A stretch of DNA of 64,000 nt from Sclerurus mexicanus (lineage: Eukaryota > Chordata > Aves > Passeriformes > Furnariidae). Location: assembly GCA_013396755.1 (NCBI GenBank), contig VWZF01003636.1, forward strand, positions 263,582 to 327,581. The letters run 5' to 3'. The notes beneath the pieces are model-generated. The model was not told the origin of the DNA, did not search any database, and saw only the letters and a list, made by a program, of their open reading frames with translations. Positions 45,546-57,532 of the stretch are shown here, piece by piece; the stretch's first letter is position 1; each line of letters opens with the position of its first letter. A program made the translations under genes and the position numbers.

Positions 45546-47439
45546 CACAGCCCTGGCACCTGGTTTTCTGTGTTTTACCAATTTTTGCTTATTTACCAAC
45601 TAAGCACCGTGCAACAGTGTGACTTCTGGAATGCAAAAGATTAACGAATTAAGTTGCCAAGAGCTGCAGGCAGCCAGTGACAATAAATACATCAACAGGT
45701 ACACACAAAAGCAGCCTCAGATTGTAGCGGCTTGATTAAACATGCTGATTTTTCATGAGACTCATCTACAGTGTTTCGGAAAAGTTATACTCTTTTAATT
45801 ACAAAGTTTATGTCACCCAGTGCAATTTTAATGTAATGAAACATTAAACTGGACCTCGTGCCTGATGTAAGATAAAATTATTCATTGAATATTAGACCAC
45901 TAGGCCACCTACTGTTCTTTTACAAATGGTTGAACTATCACGGGGTTAGAGAACTTAACATGTAAATTGCAGCAGAAGTTATAATTTCTGTTGCAAATCC
46001 CAAAAGACTGTCATTTAAGTCAAATATATGAGTGAAATTTTGCCTCTGTGCCATAATAATGCAGGGAAAATGACCAAAACCTGAACATTTTTAAAGTAAT
46101 TATGAACCCAATAATAATGCATTTTTAGTTATTTAATCAAGAGCCTTAAAAATTATTAATAGCAAATTCTTCTTATAAAAATGGAGCTTTAAACACTGGC
46201 ATTTAATTTTAGGGATAGTAATACTTGATCTAAGCCATTAGTGAGATCTTTTGTAAAGTCAAGCAGCCTGTGCCTTTCAGAGCAATTCCAGCTCGTCTTT
46301 GAGTTCATTACTCTCACACAAGCAAGAACAGCTTTATAAAATGATCTTTCTTAAAGTGAATTTAATATTTAGCTGCACACTGAAAATCTTGGGTAAGTTG
46401 AGTTAGATTAAAAAAATCGGGGCCTGAAATCCCCGCGTAGAGCACATTTGCATGGATCCCTCTCAGAAGCCCCTTCAAATCCACGGCATCGTTTCCCTTC
46501 ATCCCCAAAGCCTTCGGATCGGGTGTATAAATAGGAGAGGGCAGTTGCAGGGAAATTATTCGCAGTGCCTGAGCTTGCTGGAGAGGAATCTGAGCAGTGA
46601 CTGTGCATCACCCTGAATCTGTAATAATAGCACCTTTCCTGTCACTCTTTGTCCCTTCATTTTTAAACGTGATTGGGTCAGGAGCAGGCAATTTACATTT
46701 TTATATAATCTTTGCTCAGGTGATTCAGCCGCTCTGACGTTTGAGCATTTTGTGTGCAGCTCCGGGTTTCACCTCCCTCCCGGTGCATTTCCATATGCTG
46801 GGGGTCTGCCATCCTCGCAGCTGATACAGATCTATTTAGCTTCTCCCCCTTGCCATACCTGCAGCCTGTAGCAGGTTGTCAGGGAATGAATTTTCATTTT
46901 CTCCCCCGTGAGTCCATCACGTGGCTGTCACCAGAATTTGCTCTGTCTGAACTCCTCCATCCCCCTGATTTATGGCTGGTTGATGAGAGGTTGGAGGGCT
47001 CTCAGCGTAGCAATAATCTGCACCCTGGTCTGGCACCCATCTAAAGTTAGGATTTCCGATCTAAATATTTAGTCCCTGTGGTACAGCAATCATTTACCAA
47101 ATTATTAAATAACTTTTCGTCGGACCAAACACCTTTGGGATATTTTTCTAGGTCAATATTCATCAGGAGACCCCGAATGTAAAGGTTAAGTGCACATTTC
47201 CTCTGCCAAATAAGAATGAATTTCAAACCTGATTGATTCTGGTCATGGAAACCGTAAATACTTACTCCAAATGGTGGATAGGTTACTAAGTCCACTCATT
47301 TCCACATCTGATATCGATAATACTCTGCTTCCCCCTTATCAGCCCCTCTCATATTTCACCGGCGCGTGGGGAGCCGGCCGAGCCTGTCGGGGCTGGCTGA
47401 TGGCCCCTGCCTTCCCCCTCACCATTCTTCAGTGGTCCT
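45546..47439. other. AT-rich stretch resembling conserved noncoding DNA
   Basis: The part at 45,640-46,560 is AT-rich, varied and free of repeats, with many homeodomain-type cores. It carries three short motifs (45,964-46,064) that recur in the same order at 20,508-20,570. A TATA-like TATAAATAG lies at about 46,525, with no recognised gene after it. No exon is recognised. Confidence 0.42.
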
Positions 47440-47680
47440 TGAATCTTTCACCCCTGTCACTCCTCTTTCATCATTATCTGAGGTGATCGGTCAGCCCTGT
47501 GCCACCACCTGTCTCTTCGATCCGATGCCAACAGTGCTCCAGAAAACTGTCACTCCCGAGCTCCTTCCATTTATAGTGAGTCTCATTAACACCTCTCTTC
47601 CCTCTGGCCATGTGCCACTACAATTTAAGATGACTGTTGTTACTAAACACGCTCAAAAAAATATGTTAAAATAGCGTTCA
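47440..47680 (+). mobile_element. LINE-2-like reverse transcriptase fragment
   Basis: The plus-strand frame ending at 47,674 carries CLFDPMPTVLQK, LLPFIVSLINTSLPSG and PLQFKMTVVTK. These match, in order and spacing, the start of the reverse transcriptase region of L2-type LINEs: a DPIPT-like turn, then an INSSL-SG helix, then a FK-AVVTPL-KK segment just before the NYRPIS motif. The frame ends where NYRPIS should follow. L2 elements are long extinct and rare in birds, so a readable fragment suggests slow decay or constraint. It is an inactive remnant. Confidence 0.68.
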
Positions 47681-48297
47681 GAGCCTGATTTAAATCTATT
47701 AAAGCCTGACAATTTGGAGCTAAAATCTCCCTCAGTGTCTGCACGCGGTTCGGGGGGTGCATGTATTTGATATTAATGCATTTATACCTGTATAAATATA
47801 TATATATATGCATGTATTCCCCCTCCCACGGCTTCCCAGGCACTGCACCTCGTCTGGGAACAAACGGCGTTGCCGGCCCCCAGACACAAAGCCTGAGTAA
47901 AGAGGATTTATGCCGGGGACATAAAGGCGGCTGCGGGAAGGGAGAGGAGCGGTGGCGGAGCCACTCGGGTGATCCTGGGCAGACTCGGGTCTGGGCCACT
48001 CCTGCCCCAGTGGCCCTAATCCCCCAAACACACCTGCATTTCCCTGTCAGCACGGGACCATTCCTGTTCCAGAGGAAAACATGCGTGGATTAACCCCACG
48101 CCTTCATTTCTTTTATCTTGATTTTTCTGTCCACGAGTGAATAATGCCTCAGCAATAACTGCAGTCCCACAAACCACGAGCTCATCCAAGTTACCTTTCC
48201 AATAAAATAATTTTAAGCTTTTAGGCAACCAAAAATGTTTTATTGATGAAATGATATGAGCAGTATCAGGTGTGTGGACAACCTGTGTCACAGAAGG
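47681..48297. other. Single-copy noncoding stretch
   Basis: Holds a short TA-rich run at 47,799-47,815 and a CpG-containing patch at about 47,830-47,990. No gene is recognised. Confidence 0.42.
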
Positions 48298-48524
48298 GCT
48301 AGGTTGGATCTCAGGGAAAGGTCCTTCCCTCAGAGGGTGGTGGGCACTGCCCAGGCTCCCCAGGGCAGTGGGCACGGCCCCAAGGCTGCCAGAGCTCCAG
48401 CAGGGTTTGGATGATGCTCTCAGGGACAGGGTGGGATTGTTGGGGTGCCCTGGGCAGGGCCAGGGGTTGGACTGGATGGTCCTTGTGGGTCTCTTCCAGC
48501 TCGGGATATTCTGTGATTCCATGA
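48298..48524 (+). mobile_element. CR1 3' end fragment
   Basis: Contains 'taggttggatctcagggaaa', 'ttccctcagagggtggtggg', 'ctgcccaggctccccaggg', 'gggtttggatgatgctctc', 'gggttggactggatggtcc' and 'gtgggtctcttccagctcgg', ending ATATTCTGTGATTCCATGA. This is yet another CR1 subfamily, the type ending 'ccttccagctcgggatattctg'. Confidence 0.9.
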
Positions 48525-48787
48525 ACCTCTGAGCTGTGCAGGTGTGTCATAAATATTTTGCCACTTTGCATAATTTCAACCCCTTTCATGAGTTACAGGA
48601 GCAGAGCTCAGGTGGTTTTACCTGGCAAGTGTTTGCACTGTAATACCTTCACCCTTAGAATGAGCCCAGAGCTTCTCCTCCCAAACTCTCTGACAACAGC
48701 ACTGGTTTAGAAGGAACAAATGAGAAAAGGGATTGCTAAGAGTGAAACTAAAGGGTTTCTCCCTTACTGGGGGGCCAGGACAGCACA
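48525..48787. other. Short single-copy stretch
   Basis: About 260 bases between a CR1 tail and the duplicated contig-end sequence; no feature was recognised. Confidence 0.4.
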
Positions 48788-49342
48788 AAAAAACATTTTT
48801 CACAAGCCCTACTACCAGAGACAGGCAGGGACACAGCTTTACAGGTCACACAGGTTACACAGTGTCCTGGTGGGTGGACATTCACGTGGCCACCACTGTC
48901 ACTTGTAGCACTGCTGGGGATGCCCTGCAAATAAAGTTGATGGATTTGGTGGGAGTGTTGAGCTGCTGGAGGGCAGAAAGGCTCCACTGAGGGATCTGGA
49001 CAGGCTGGATCAATGGAAAAAAATCATTTGTATGAGGTTCAACAAAGCCAAGTTCTGGGTCCTGGTCTTGGGTAACAACCCCCTGGAATGCTGCAGGCTG
49101 GGGGAAGAGTGCCTGGAAACCTGCCTGGTGAGAAGGGCCCTGGGGGTGCTGGTGGCAACGGCTGGACACGAGCCCAGGTGTGCCCAGGTGTGCCCAGGTG
49201 GGCAAAAGGTGAATGGCCCCTGGGCTGTGCCCGTCACTGCGCTGGCACTGCTGAGGCACCTCCAGTGCCGGGGCAGTTCTGGAACCCTCAGACAGGAGAG
49301 ACCCTGAGGGACTGGAGCGTGTGCAGGGAAGGGAAGGGAGCT
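48788..49342 (+). repeat. Left copy of a 555-bp duplication flanking an assembly gap
   Basis: This sequence repeats at 49,442-49,996 with a constant offset of 654 bases. By eye only one base differs: A at 49,118 against G at 49,772. From about 48,945 it is CR1 ORF2 sequence: the frame at 49,032-49,307 begins MRFNKAKFWVLVLG and continues LGVLV, matching the C-terminal reverse transcriptase region of CR1. The copy ends exactly at the run of N. Confidence 0.95.
48945..49342 (+). mobile_element. CR1 LINE, ORF2 C-terminal region (left, gap-truncated)
   Basis: Recognisable blocks are 'ggatctggacaggctgga', 'gaggttcaacaaagccaag', 'tctgggtcctggtcttggg', 'taacaaccccctggaatgc' and 'ctgggggtgctggtggcaac', all CR1 ORF2 in the region just upstream of the 3' UTR. 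Three GTGCCCAGG-type 11-bp repeats (about 49,179-49,203) mark a slippage expansion. It is inactive: the frame stops at 49,307. Confidence 0.88.
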
Positions 49343-49441
49343 NNNNNNNNNNNNNNNNNNNNNNNNNNNNNNNNNNNNNNNNNNNNNNNNNNNNNNNNNN
49401 NNNNNNNNNNNNNNNNNNNNNNNNNNNNNNNNNNNNNNNNN
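49343..49441. other. Assembly gap, 99 N
   Basis: Ninety-nine unknown bases. The sequence on the right of the gap restarts at a point already present 654 bases to the left, so the gap is probably a false break between two overlapping contigs or two haplotype copies, not a real tandem duplication. Confidence 0.95.
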
Positions 49442-49996
49442 AAAAAACATTTTTCACAAGCCCTACTACCAGAGACAGGCAGGGACACAGCTTTACAGGT
49501 CACACAGGTTACACAGTGTCCTGGTGGGTGGACATTCACGTGGCCACCACTGTCACTTGTAGCACTGCTGGGGATGCCCTGCAAATAAAGTTGATGGATT
49601 TGGTGGGAGTGTTGAGCTGCTGGAGGGCAGAAAGGCTCCACTGAGGGATCTGGACAGGCTGGATCAATGGAAAAAAATCATTTGTATGAGGTTCAACAAA
49701 GCCAAGTTCTGGGTCCTGGTCTTGGGTAACAACCCCCTGGAATGCTGCAGGCTGGGGGAAGAGTGCCTGGAGACCTGCCTGGTGAGAAGGGCCCTGGGGG
49801 TGCTGGTGGCAACGGCTGGACACGAGCCCAGGTGTGCCCAGGTGTGCCCAGGTGGGCAAAAGGTGAATGGCCCCTGGGCTGTGCCCGTCACTGCGCTGGC
49901 ACTGCTGAGGCACCTCCAGTGCCGGGGCAGTTCTGGAACCCTCAGACAGGAGAGACCCTGAGGGACTGGAGCGTGTGCAGGGAAGGGAAGGGAGCT
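49442..49996 (+). repeat. Right copy of the 555-bp duplication
   Basis: Nearly identical to 48,788-49,342. The match ends where the left copy runs into the gap, and this copy alone continues into the rest of the CR1 3' end (to 50,225). That fits this copy being the true locus and the left copy a redundant contig end. Confidence 0.95.
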
Positions 49997-50225
49997 GGGA
50001 AGGGGCTGGAGCAGCAGGAGGGGCTGAGGGAGCTGGGGGGGCTGAGCCTGGAGAAAAGGAGGCTCAGGGGGGACCTTGTGGCTCTGCAAGTCCCTGCCAG
50101 GAGGGGTGAGCCCCGTGGATGTGGCACTTGGGGACATGGGTTAGTGTGGCCTTGGCTGTGCTGGAGGAACAGTTGCAAACGATTATCTTGGAGGGCTTTT
50201 CCAAGCTAAACAATTCCATATTTCT
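49599..50225 (+). mobile_element. CR1 LINE, ORF2 C-terminal region to 3' tail
   Basis: This repeats the content of the left copy and continues with 'ggggctggagcagcaggagg', 'gctgagggagctgggggggc', 'ctggagaaaaggaggctcag', 'ccttgtggctctgcaagtcc', then jumps by deletion to 'gtggatgtggcacttgggga' and 'catgggttagtgtgg', ending 'ggagggcttttccaagct' and TTCCATATTTCTATG. It is one of the longest CR1 copies in the window, but with internal deletions. Confidence 0.9.
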
Positions 50226-51699
50226 ATGACACAACTACAGCCTTCTTTCAGGATGACCTGGTGCGTATCACTGAGCATCTGCATAAGCCTTGACAAGGTC
50301 TGGGCCTTAGGACTTCAGAACTTCCAGATTTTTTCTGCTAATAAAATGACATTGAGGAAGCTAAAATTCAGTGGGGTGGGTAGCAGGGCTGTGCATTGTC
50401 ACCTGCTCACATAGGCCATGGGGCACGTGTGTTTGCTTTTGCATATCCAAACTATTCCAGTGCAATCAACAACTTACATGCAAAATAACACTGGCACAGT
50501 TTTAGTGGTTCTTTTTGAAAATATACCCTACATGCTGCATGTTTTTTAGGAAAACTTCATTTTAAAATCAAGAAAGGGGAAGGATTTTATAATATTCACC
50601 ATCCTAAGAATATTAAACATGTATAGCAGCTTCCCAGTTTAGAAATAAAACATAGGACTTTTCACTAGGTGAGATTCAACCCAAGACCTCAGGTGTGATC
50701 ACCCCAAACTCAGACAAAGCACAAGAACCTGAATTTAAAGCTAAAGGTAAATTTTGCTCCTGGTTCTTGTTTAAATATTGAGCAGCCAAGCTTCAGTCAG
50801 GCTTAAACCATGAGGAGCAGCTCCAAGATTAAGGTCTCAGGGAGAGAAGGGCAAGGAACATCAAAAGCAAGGAGAAACCAACCTTTTATTCCTATTTTTT
50901 TCTCCTGCAATTTAGAAACAGCACAATTTCGTTTTTCATCTTTCTAAACCTACCAAACACTTCCATATAGACTGAGATGAGGAATGCTAGCTCTGAGCGT
51001 GGAGAGAATTGGTTCTGCCAAGTTACACAAGGTGGAAAACAAACCCCTGTAACAGAAGCACTCCGAGGAGGTGCTGCACGGATGGGGCTGCTGTAACTCC
51101 ATCCTCCAGGCAGGCTCCTCGTTTTTCCAAGCCACATTCCCAATTTTCAGCTGTTCCCTGCTTGTGCACAGTGTTTACCTTGAGAAGGTTGTATCTAGTG
51201 ATGGTGCTGTTGGATCTAACACCGAGCTCACTCTCTGTGTTCAGGATAAGCCACTGAAATGAAGCATTTCCACCTCTTGCTATTCCCTGTGTCTCACAAA
51301 GCTCCCTCAGGTGTGGACTCAGGGGCTGAGCAAAGAAAGGGGGTGTCCCATGGAGGGAAGTGAGAGCTCGGCTCTCTCAGCTGCTCTCAAGCAATTCCCA
51401 TGAATTCCATCCACAGATGGATGTGCTCTTTTGTTCCTCCACGTGTCTCTCTGCAAACTCTGAAGCTCTGGCACTGCCAGTGCCAGTTTTAGTGCCATCT
51501 ACATATTTGCCAAGCGAAGCAGGTTGTGAAGTGGTTTGCATCATTCAAAACAATCTGACTGAGAAATTCAAAATGTGGACATCCTGAGACACAGTTCATA
51601 TTTTCCCAAATATTTTCTTTTTTTTGATCACTTGGTTACACGTAAAGCTTATGAATGCAGGCAAAAATATTTCAATTCTTTCATGTTTCAACTGCTGAA
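50226..51699. other. Single-copy noncoding stretch
   Basis: No gene or further repeat family was recognised. Frames below 85 codons only. Confidence 0.45.
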
Positions 51700-51870
51700 A
51701 CAGGGTAGGATTAGATCAGATGTGAGGAAGGAATTTCTCCCTGTGAGGGTGGGCAGGCCCTGGCACAGGTTGGGCAGAGAAGCTGTGGCTGCCCCTGGAT
51801 CCCTGGAAGTGTCCTAGGCCAGGTTGGATGGGGCTTGGAGCAACCTGGGCTGGTGGGAGGTGTCCCTGCT
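51700..51870 (+). mobile_element. CR1 3' fragment lacking its tail
   Basis: Runs from 'acagggtaggattagatcag' through 'gaaggaatttctccctgtga', 'ggtgggcaggccctggcac', 'ctgtggctgcccctggatcc' and 'aggttggatggggcttgg' to 'tggtgggaggtgtccctgct', where homology stops. Like the copy at 36,605-36,899, it has lost the final part of the element. Confidence 0.92.
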
Positions 51871-54800
51871 CCTTGCACAGCCTTGCAGACCTCGTGGCAC
51901 AGCATTAGTGGTGTCTCCTCACAGCCCGCTCCCTGAACTGAATGTTGTGCAGAATCGTTTGTCATATCAATGCTGGGAATTGTATTTCTGGCCCTGAACT
52001 TTGTTTTCAACCTTATTGACCATGTAACCTTGTTCTGTGACCTGGAACATGTCTGTCAACAGCTGTTTCTCGGTTTTACAGTGTCCAAAGTTGCAAAGTT
52101 ACTGTCACGAGCTCAGGGCCAAATCAGGCTTTATGGCTACCCCAGAGCATTAAAGATTTGTCTGTTTGCCAATCAATTATTTCCTTTTGTGGTGTTAATA
52201 ATCTAAACAAAGCAACTTGAGATTGCTTATTGGGCTCATGATGTCTCACTGTCAAAACAGTGCTTTTCTCACATCCCCCATCACCACCCCAAGATCCATG
52301 AAAACTTGTTGGAACAAGAATTACAAGGACATATCTTCAGCAAGGAAAAAACAGCAGCCATCCTTGATGATAGCAATTTAAATTACACTTTTCTGTTGCA
52401 CAGAGTTAATTTTTTAACCTAGTTTTCAACTGGCTTCTAATTACATATGTCATATTTTAAGTGTCTCTCAATCCAGAATGAGGTTGAAACATCAACCTTG
52501 CATATAAAAATCCAAAACCCCACCTAAAATCTGTCCTTATATAGGCTGTGGGGAGTATTTTTAAAAGAAAATAAAATCCTTATTTGCAGTCTCAAGGTAA
52601 ATCATCAGCAGATGATCATCACATACCAAAAGTGAGTTGTTCTTAAACAGAAATGAACACGAGGAGGGATGGCATGAGGAGCAAATTCCAGCGCTCCCGG
52701 GAGCATTCCTGCTGCTCAGGGTTTCAGGACTAACCAAGGCTTAGGTGAAGGCACATCCCTTCCTCTCCAGCCTCTTCACAGGTTTGGAACAAAAACAGAA
52801 GAAAAAGGTTATGTTTGGCTCAAAATCCTCTGCTGTCACAGGTCAGCGGCTTTCATGACTCTGGGCATGACAGATCTGTGCAGTGCCTCTTCTTTAGCTC
52901 CCATGTAGTGAGAATAATGAATCACCATCAATTCCTATCACTAAATGGGCTATGGAGACTTTTTTCCATAATTTCAGAGAAGTGGATATTCCAGTAAGCA
53001 TTTATTTGATGCTCAGTGTAATAAAGTTTTAGGTTCAACCCTATTGTAAATGATTATCATCAGTAGCAGTAAATAATAATAATATTTTCCTCATGGCAAT
53101 ATGATCCTACTTGCCTTGACACAAAATGCCTATGCTAACCATTGCTCCCCTATGGACCGTGGATTTCTTGGGAGTGGGGTTGGGAGAGTTCCACAGACCT
53201 TGGTACGTGGGGCAAATCGTGTTCACCACACCCAGAGCCAAAAAGCATTCCTAAGTTCTTCCTTTTTCTTTTATATTCTCTCCAATGCAGATTTTTAAAA
53301 AAGCATATCCAGAGTCCTGATTTTTGCACTTTCCCACTGTCCACCTGAGTCTTAGTTTCCTTGTGTCTCCATCCAACCGTGCCTGCAGACCAGAATTCCC
53401 AGAGGAGTTTGGGGAGCCTCAGGATTGGGGATAAAAGAAAAGACAATGCTGCAAAAATGAGCTTTAATTGGAAATTCAGAATACAGGAAGCCACTAATGG
53501 CTCTATAACGTCACCCAAAGGTGTCTAAGGGTGCTGTGTACACTGGGACATTGGGACAGCAGCCCTTCACTCTTCATTTGGTCTGTCTTGCATATTCCAC
53601 CCAAACCCCTGCTCCAAATCCATTTGTTCATCCCTGTGATGGAGTCTCTGACCTGCTGATTTGTTTATTTTTGTTGTTGCAGCCCATCTGCTGATGTTGG
53701 TTTTGTCATTTGTTTACTTCAAGTTAATGTTTCTTTGATTTTATTGCGGAGCACTATGAGGTCCTAAATGATATGGGCATGGATAAAAATAAATGATGGT
53801 TATTTATCATTATTATTATTGCACTTGGCCGGGCCTTTAGCTCACTGAAGACACCGCTGTCTTCAGGGGACTCTGCGATTTTGCTCTTAATCTTGGGGGG
53901 ATTTCTAATTTCTAGGATATATCCCTAATAATGAGCTGCCTAGGAGAACTGTGAGCTTCATTTTCCTGAGCATTTGATGAGACACATTAATGACGACAGG
54001 TAGAAACAACCCAACCCCTTAAATCTCAGCTTCCAACACAGCTTTGGGCTCTGTTTACCATTTTAATTATTAGTCTGAAAAACAAACAACAAATACACAT
54101 GAAATCTGTGAAAGACTTGCAGAAATTCAAGCTGTCCCCAACCACAGTGGGTTAAAGAGGAGGGAATATGGTAAGTAAAGTACTTGCCTGGCACAGGGAA
54201 ATGGAAGAAGGTTAACCAAGTTAATCTTCCCCTATTTCCTCCCCTCCTCGCTCAAAGCCTCCAGGCTGAACCATCATTAGGAACCATATAATTGACTCAT
54301 CCACAGGATTTCCTCTTTGTGTTCTGAATTATGGCAGATTTTCCACATTCTTTTTTTCTTCCCTTTTTTTTTTTTTTTTAATTTCAAACATTGAAACATT
54401 TAAACAGCAGGAATCCTTCCTCTACAGGTAGAAGGTTTGTCCTATTAGCGAAGAGGCATTTCTAATTCAGGACACCACATATTCCCCAGCACCATTAAAA
54501 TCTGCTGATTAACCAATGGCCCAATGGATCTCCGTGTGCTGTACAGCTGTCACATCAGATGTTTTCTCTGCCACAATTGGTGTGTAATTTTGCTGGGTTT
54601 AAGTGCAGAAGAGGGGAATTTCCTTGTGATGGTACAAATAATTCATCACGGGCTATGGCTCAAGATTGTTATAAGGGAAAGAAATATCTCACAGTTATAC
54701 TGTAGTTCATCCTACACCTGACAAGAGAGTGTTTGGCACATATAGTGGAAGCTTGATAAAATGGTTTAAAATCAGACACCGAAAAAGAATTGCAAAAGAA

Positions 54801-57532
54801 ATTCTTCTTCAAGAATCATTTTGTGCTGAATTATTTCTTTTTTACTTGAAAGCCCTGTTAATACACAGGAAGCATAGCAGGGCTGCTATTAAATGCGGGC
54901 AAAAAATCACTCATTTCATAGCAAGACACCTTCATTTTTTTGTTGTTTTGTTTCCCAAACTGATTTTAAGAGCGGGGAGAAGCGTGTCCTATAGCAAACA
55001 GTCTAAAACAAATGTTGGGAGCTTTGCTTCATTATGTGGTACATTGTAGTTTTATGCATGTACGCTGTGTGAACAAGAGGGTTAAAAGTTAAACAGTAGC
55101 CTAGGGCTAACACACTTGCAAGCTGAACAGGTACAAAATAGGCTTTTGTTGCTTTCAAACTATTACTGTATGTCTTTAGCAGGAAATAACAGAGCGGGCA
55201 TCTGTGTGCAGAAATGGATTTCCTCCTGGTTCCAGGTAGTGTGGAACGGGGCTGGTTTAATGGCTGGAATGCCCATATGACCTTTAATCCAAAGTCATAA
55301 ATTTGTCAGTGTCTGAAAGTGGCAGGATATCATCGCTAATGAGGCCAGTTTTTAGGACTTTGTATATCAAGAGTAGCATCGGGGAGGACGGTGGAAAGGA
55401 GCCTCACGTGGGCTTGGGGGGAAATCATTAAAGGGAAATAAAGGAGCGGCGGTACAATTTCACAGAAAGTAATGAAGAAACAGCCCAACCCGTCTAGCCC
55501 AGGTTGTTCTGCATTTCATAAAATGATAAATAACTCCCAGTCATGTTTATGGATAATGAATTACAATCCCGCTCCGTTTACCTTAGTAACATTTTACAGG
55601 GGTTGTATTTTACTCCCAACTACCAATTATGTCATCATCCTGGCATTTACCTGGACGTAATGATACACAGCAAAGCCGTTCTTGTAACATAACTCACTGC
55701 TTAAAAGTGTTTGTAAAGCCAGACTGCATCCTATATACTCATAATGACTTGGAGATTGCTATTAAATTTTACAGATTAAAGTTTACTAAATCTTAAAGTC
55801 TTTGCGCCGCTTCCAATATTTCTTGTTAATCCTAAAGGGGAAGATGCTCAGCTATTGAAATGTCCAAAACTATGGCACCCTCCCTAAAAATGAATAGAAA
55901 TAGCTCAAGCCAGGGGCAGGGAACTTATTAAACAAAGGCACACAACAAGATAACTCACCCTGCAACTTCAGTACATGAATTTTAATGGTTAATTTGACCC
56001 ATCATTGGACATTTCATCCACAAGCATTGTTGGGTTTTGTGGAAAACAGGCTGGGAAGGGCACTGAGGCTTCTCAGTGCAGGTTTTATTTCTGCAGGACT
56101 CCAAAACCTCAGTCAGAAATATCTACTGTAACATTATCTTACATTTATTCAGTTTAATTCCAGTTTGAGAAGGATAGCATATAGATCTTTTTATAAGCTT
56201 GTAAGGTCACCAAATTTAAATTAAAGTGACCTCTTTTAAGGCACATTACTAAAAGTACTATGTGGAGGGAAATTTAATATGAATAGTTAAAATGCATGGA
56301 ATTCAGATTTTACTGTCAAACAGCTCAATTAAACAAATTGAATTTTTAAGCAACAAAAGGGAATTGAATCAAATTAGAAACAGAGTGGGATCTGAAATGT
56401 GGACATTTATGAGTGATAGTCACAGGGCCCTCCAGCAGTGAGTTTTCTTTATTTGTTGCCTCAGCAGTTAGAGGGGTTGGCAGGCTGCAACACAAAAGGA
56501 TAAAAATGTTCACCATTGAAACACAGTTTTTGGCTCCCAATAAATCATCTGTCACTTCATCACAGCCCAGTAGATAATGAGCAATAAAGTTTTCACACTC
56601 AGGCAATGAGGAAGCAGACACAAGAAATACAGCTAAAGCTGCTGTCTCTCTGTTCTGTAAACGCAAGGTGCTTTGTGGAATAAATGACCTCTGGATTTCT
56701 GGAAAAGAATAATTCCAGCCTCGGTAAAATAAACCATTTGATGCACTAAAAAAAGCCAAATCTAATAACATTACTTAGTTCCTTTAATGAAAGAAATAAT
56801 CACATTATATCTATGAGCTCCAGCCATCTATAACAGGAAGAGATTCCAGGGTATTACCTCCGAAGTTGTCTCTCTATTGCCAGCAAAGCACATTGCTGAA
56901 AATACAATAAAGCTGCACAATAATTTCAAGGGGGATTGTTTGCAGAGATTCGGGAGACATTTGTGTTTGGGACCTGATCCGGGGAGGTTTTCCCAGCCAG
57001 TGCAGGGATGGATGTCCAGCCCTTCCCCAGGGGCTTGCTACACCACAAAAGAGCTCTGAGGGTCTCCCAACAGCACAGTACAACACCATCAGGACAAATT
57101 CATTGCAAACAGGTCTTGTCTTGACCCAGAAATTTAAAGTGTTAATTTTTGGGCGGTGTTTTGCCTCACTATGGTGCCTCCTCACTGTTGTTTTGTTGAA
57201 TGTTTTGCAGTTGTTACACCACAACCCGACAAAAACTGTTGATCTTTAGTTCAAAATTACTTCTTCTCATTGTTTTCAAAACTAAACTTTCAACCCACTT
57301 CAGCTTGCCGGTAATGCTGATTCTTTTCAGGATTCAAGTTTCATATCAAAGCCATTTCAGCAATGGTGTCTGGGATGGCCACGTACAAAGTCTAGTTCAC
57401 ATGCAAAATGTATCGCTCAAAAAGTGACAATGCAGCCCATAAACCACGTAAAACATATATTGATTCATGTTTTAACTTTATATCAGCATTTGAAGGGACT
57501 TGAAGTAAAATAAGATCAGATGTTCTTGTCAT
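51871..57532. other. Long transposon-poor stretch resembling a conserved noncoding block
   Basis: About 5.7 kb without a recognised transposon, exon or RNA gene, in a window that otherwise has a CR1 every 3 kb. The parts at 54,450-55,860 and 56,080-56,850 are AT-rich, varied and free of simple repeats. A T16 run is at about 54,365-54,380. A nuclear-receptor-like inverted pair of half-sites lies at 55,278-55,297. Depletion of transposons is typical of regulatory blocks but is not proof. Confidence 0.42.
55278..55297. promoter_or_regulatory. Inverted nuclear-receptor-like half-sites
   Basis: TGACCTTT and AAAGTCA face each other across AATCC. The reverse complement of the first is AAAGGTCA, an extended half-site for orphan receptors such as ROR or ERR; the second differs from the consensus by one missing G. 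The intervening TAATCC is an OTX/PITX-type core. This is a sequence match only. Confidence 0.3.

Noticed and set aside
45228..45644. Cluster of overlapping frames of up to 138 codons on both strands
   Set aside because: Frames open on both strands at once reflect the lack of stop codons in GC-rich DNA, not a gene.
46525..46533. TATA-like TATAAATAG
   Set aside because: In AT-rich DNA such matches are frequent, and no exon or CpG island lies at the right distance downstream.
49343..49441. Recent tandem duplication of a CR1
   Set aside because: Near-identity, an exact end at the N run and continuation of only one copy fit an assembly artefact much better.
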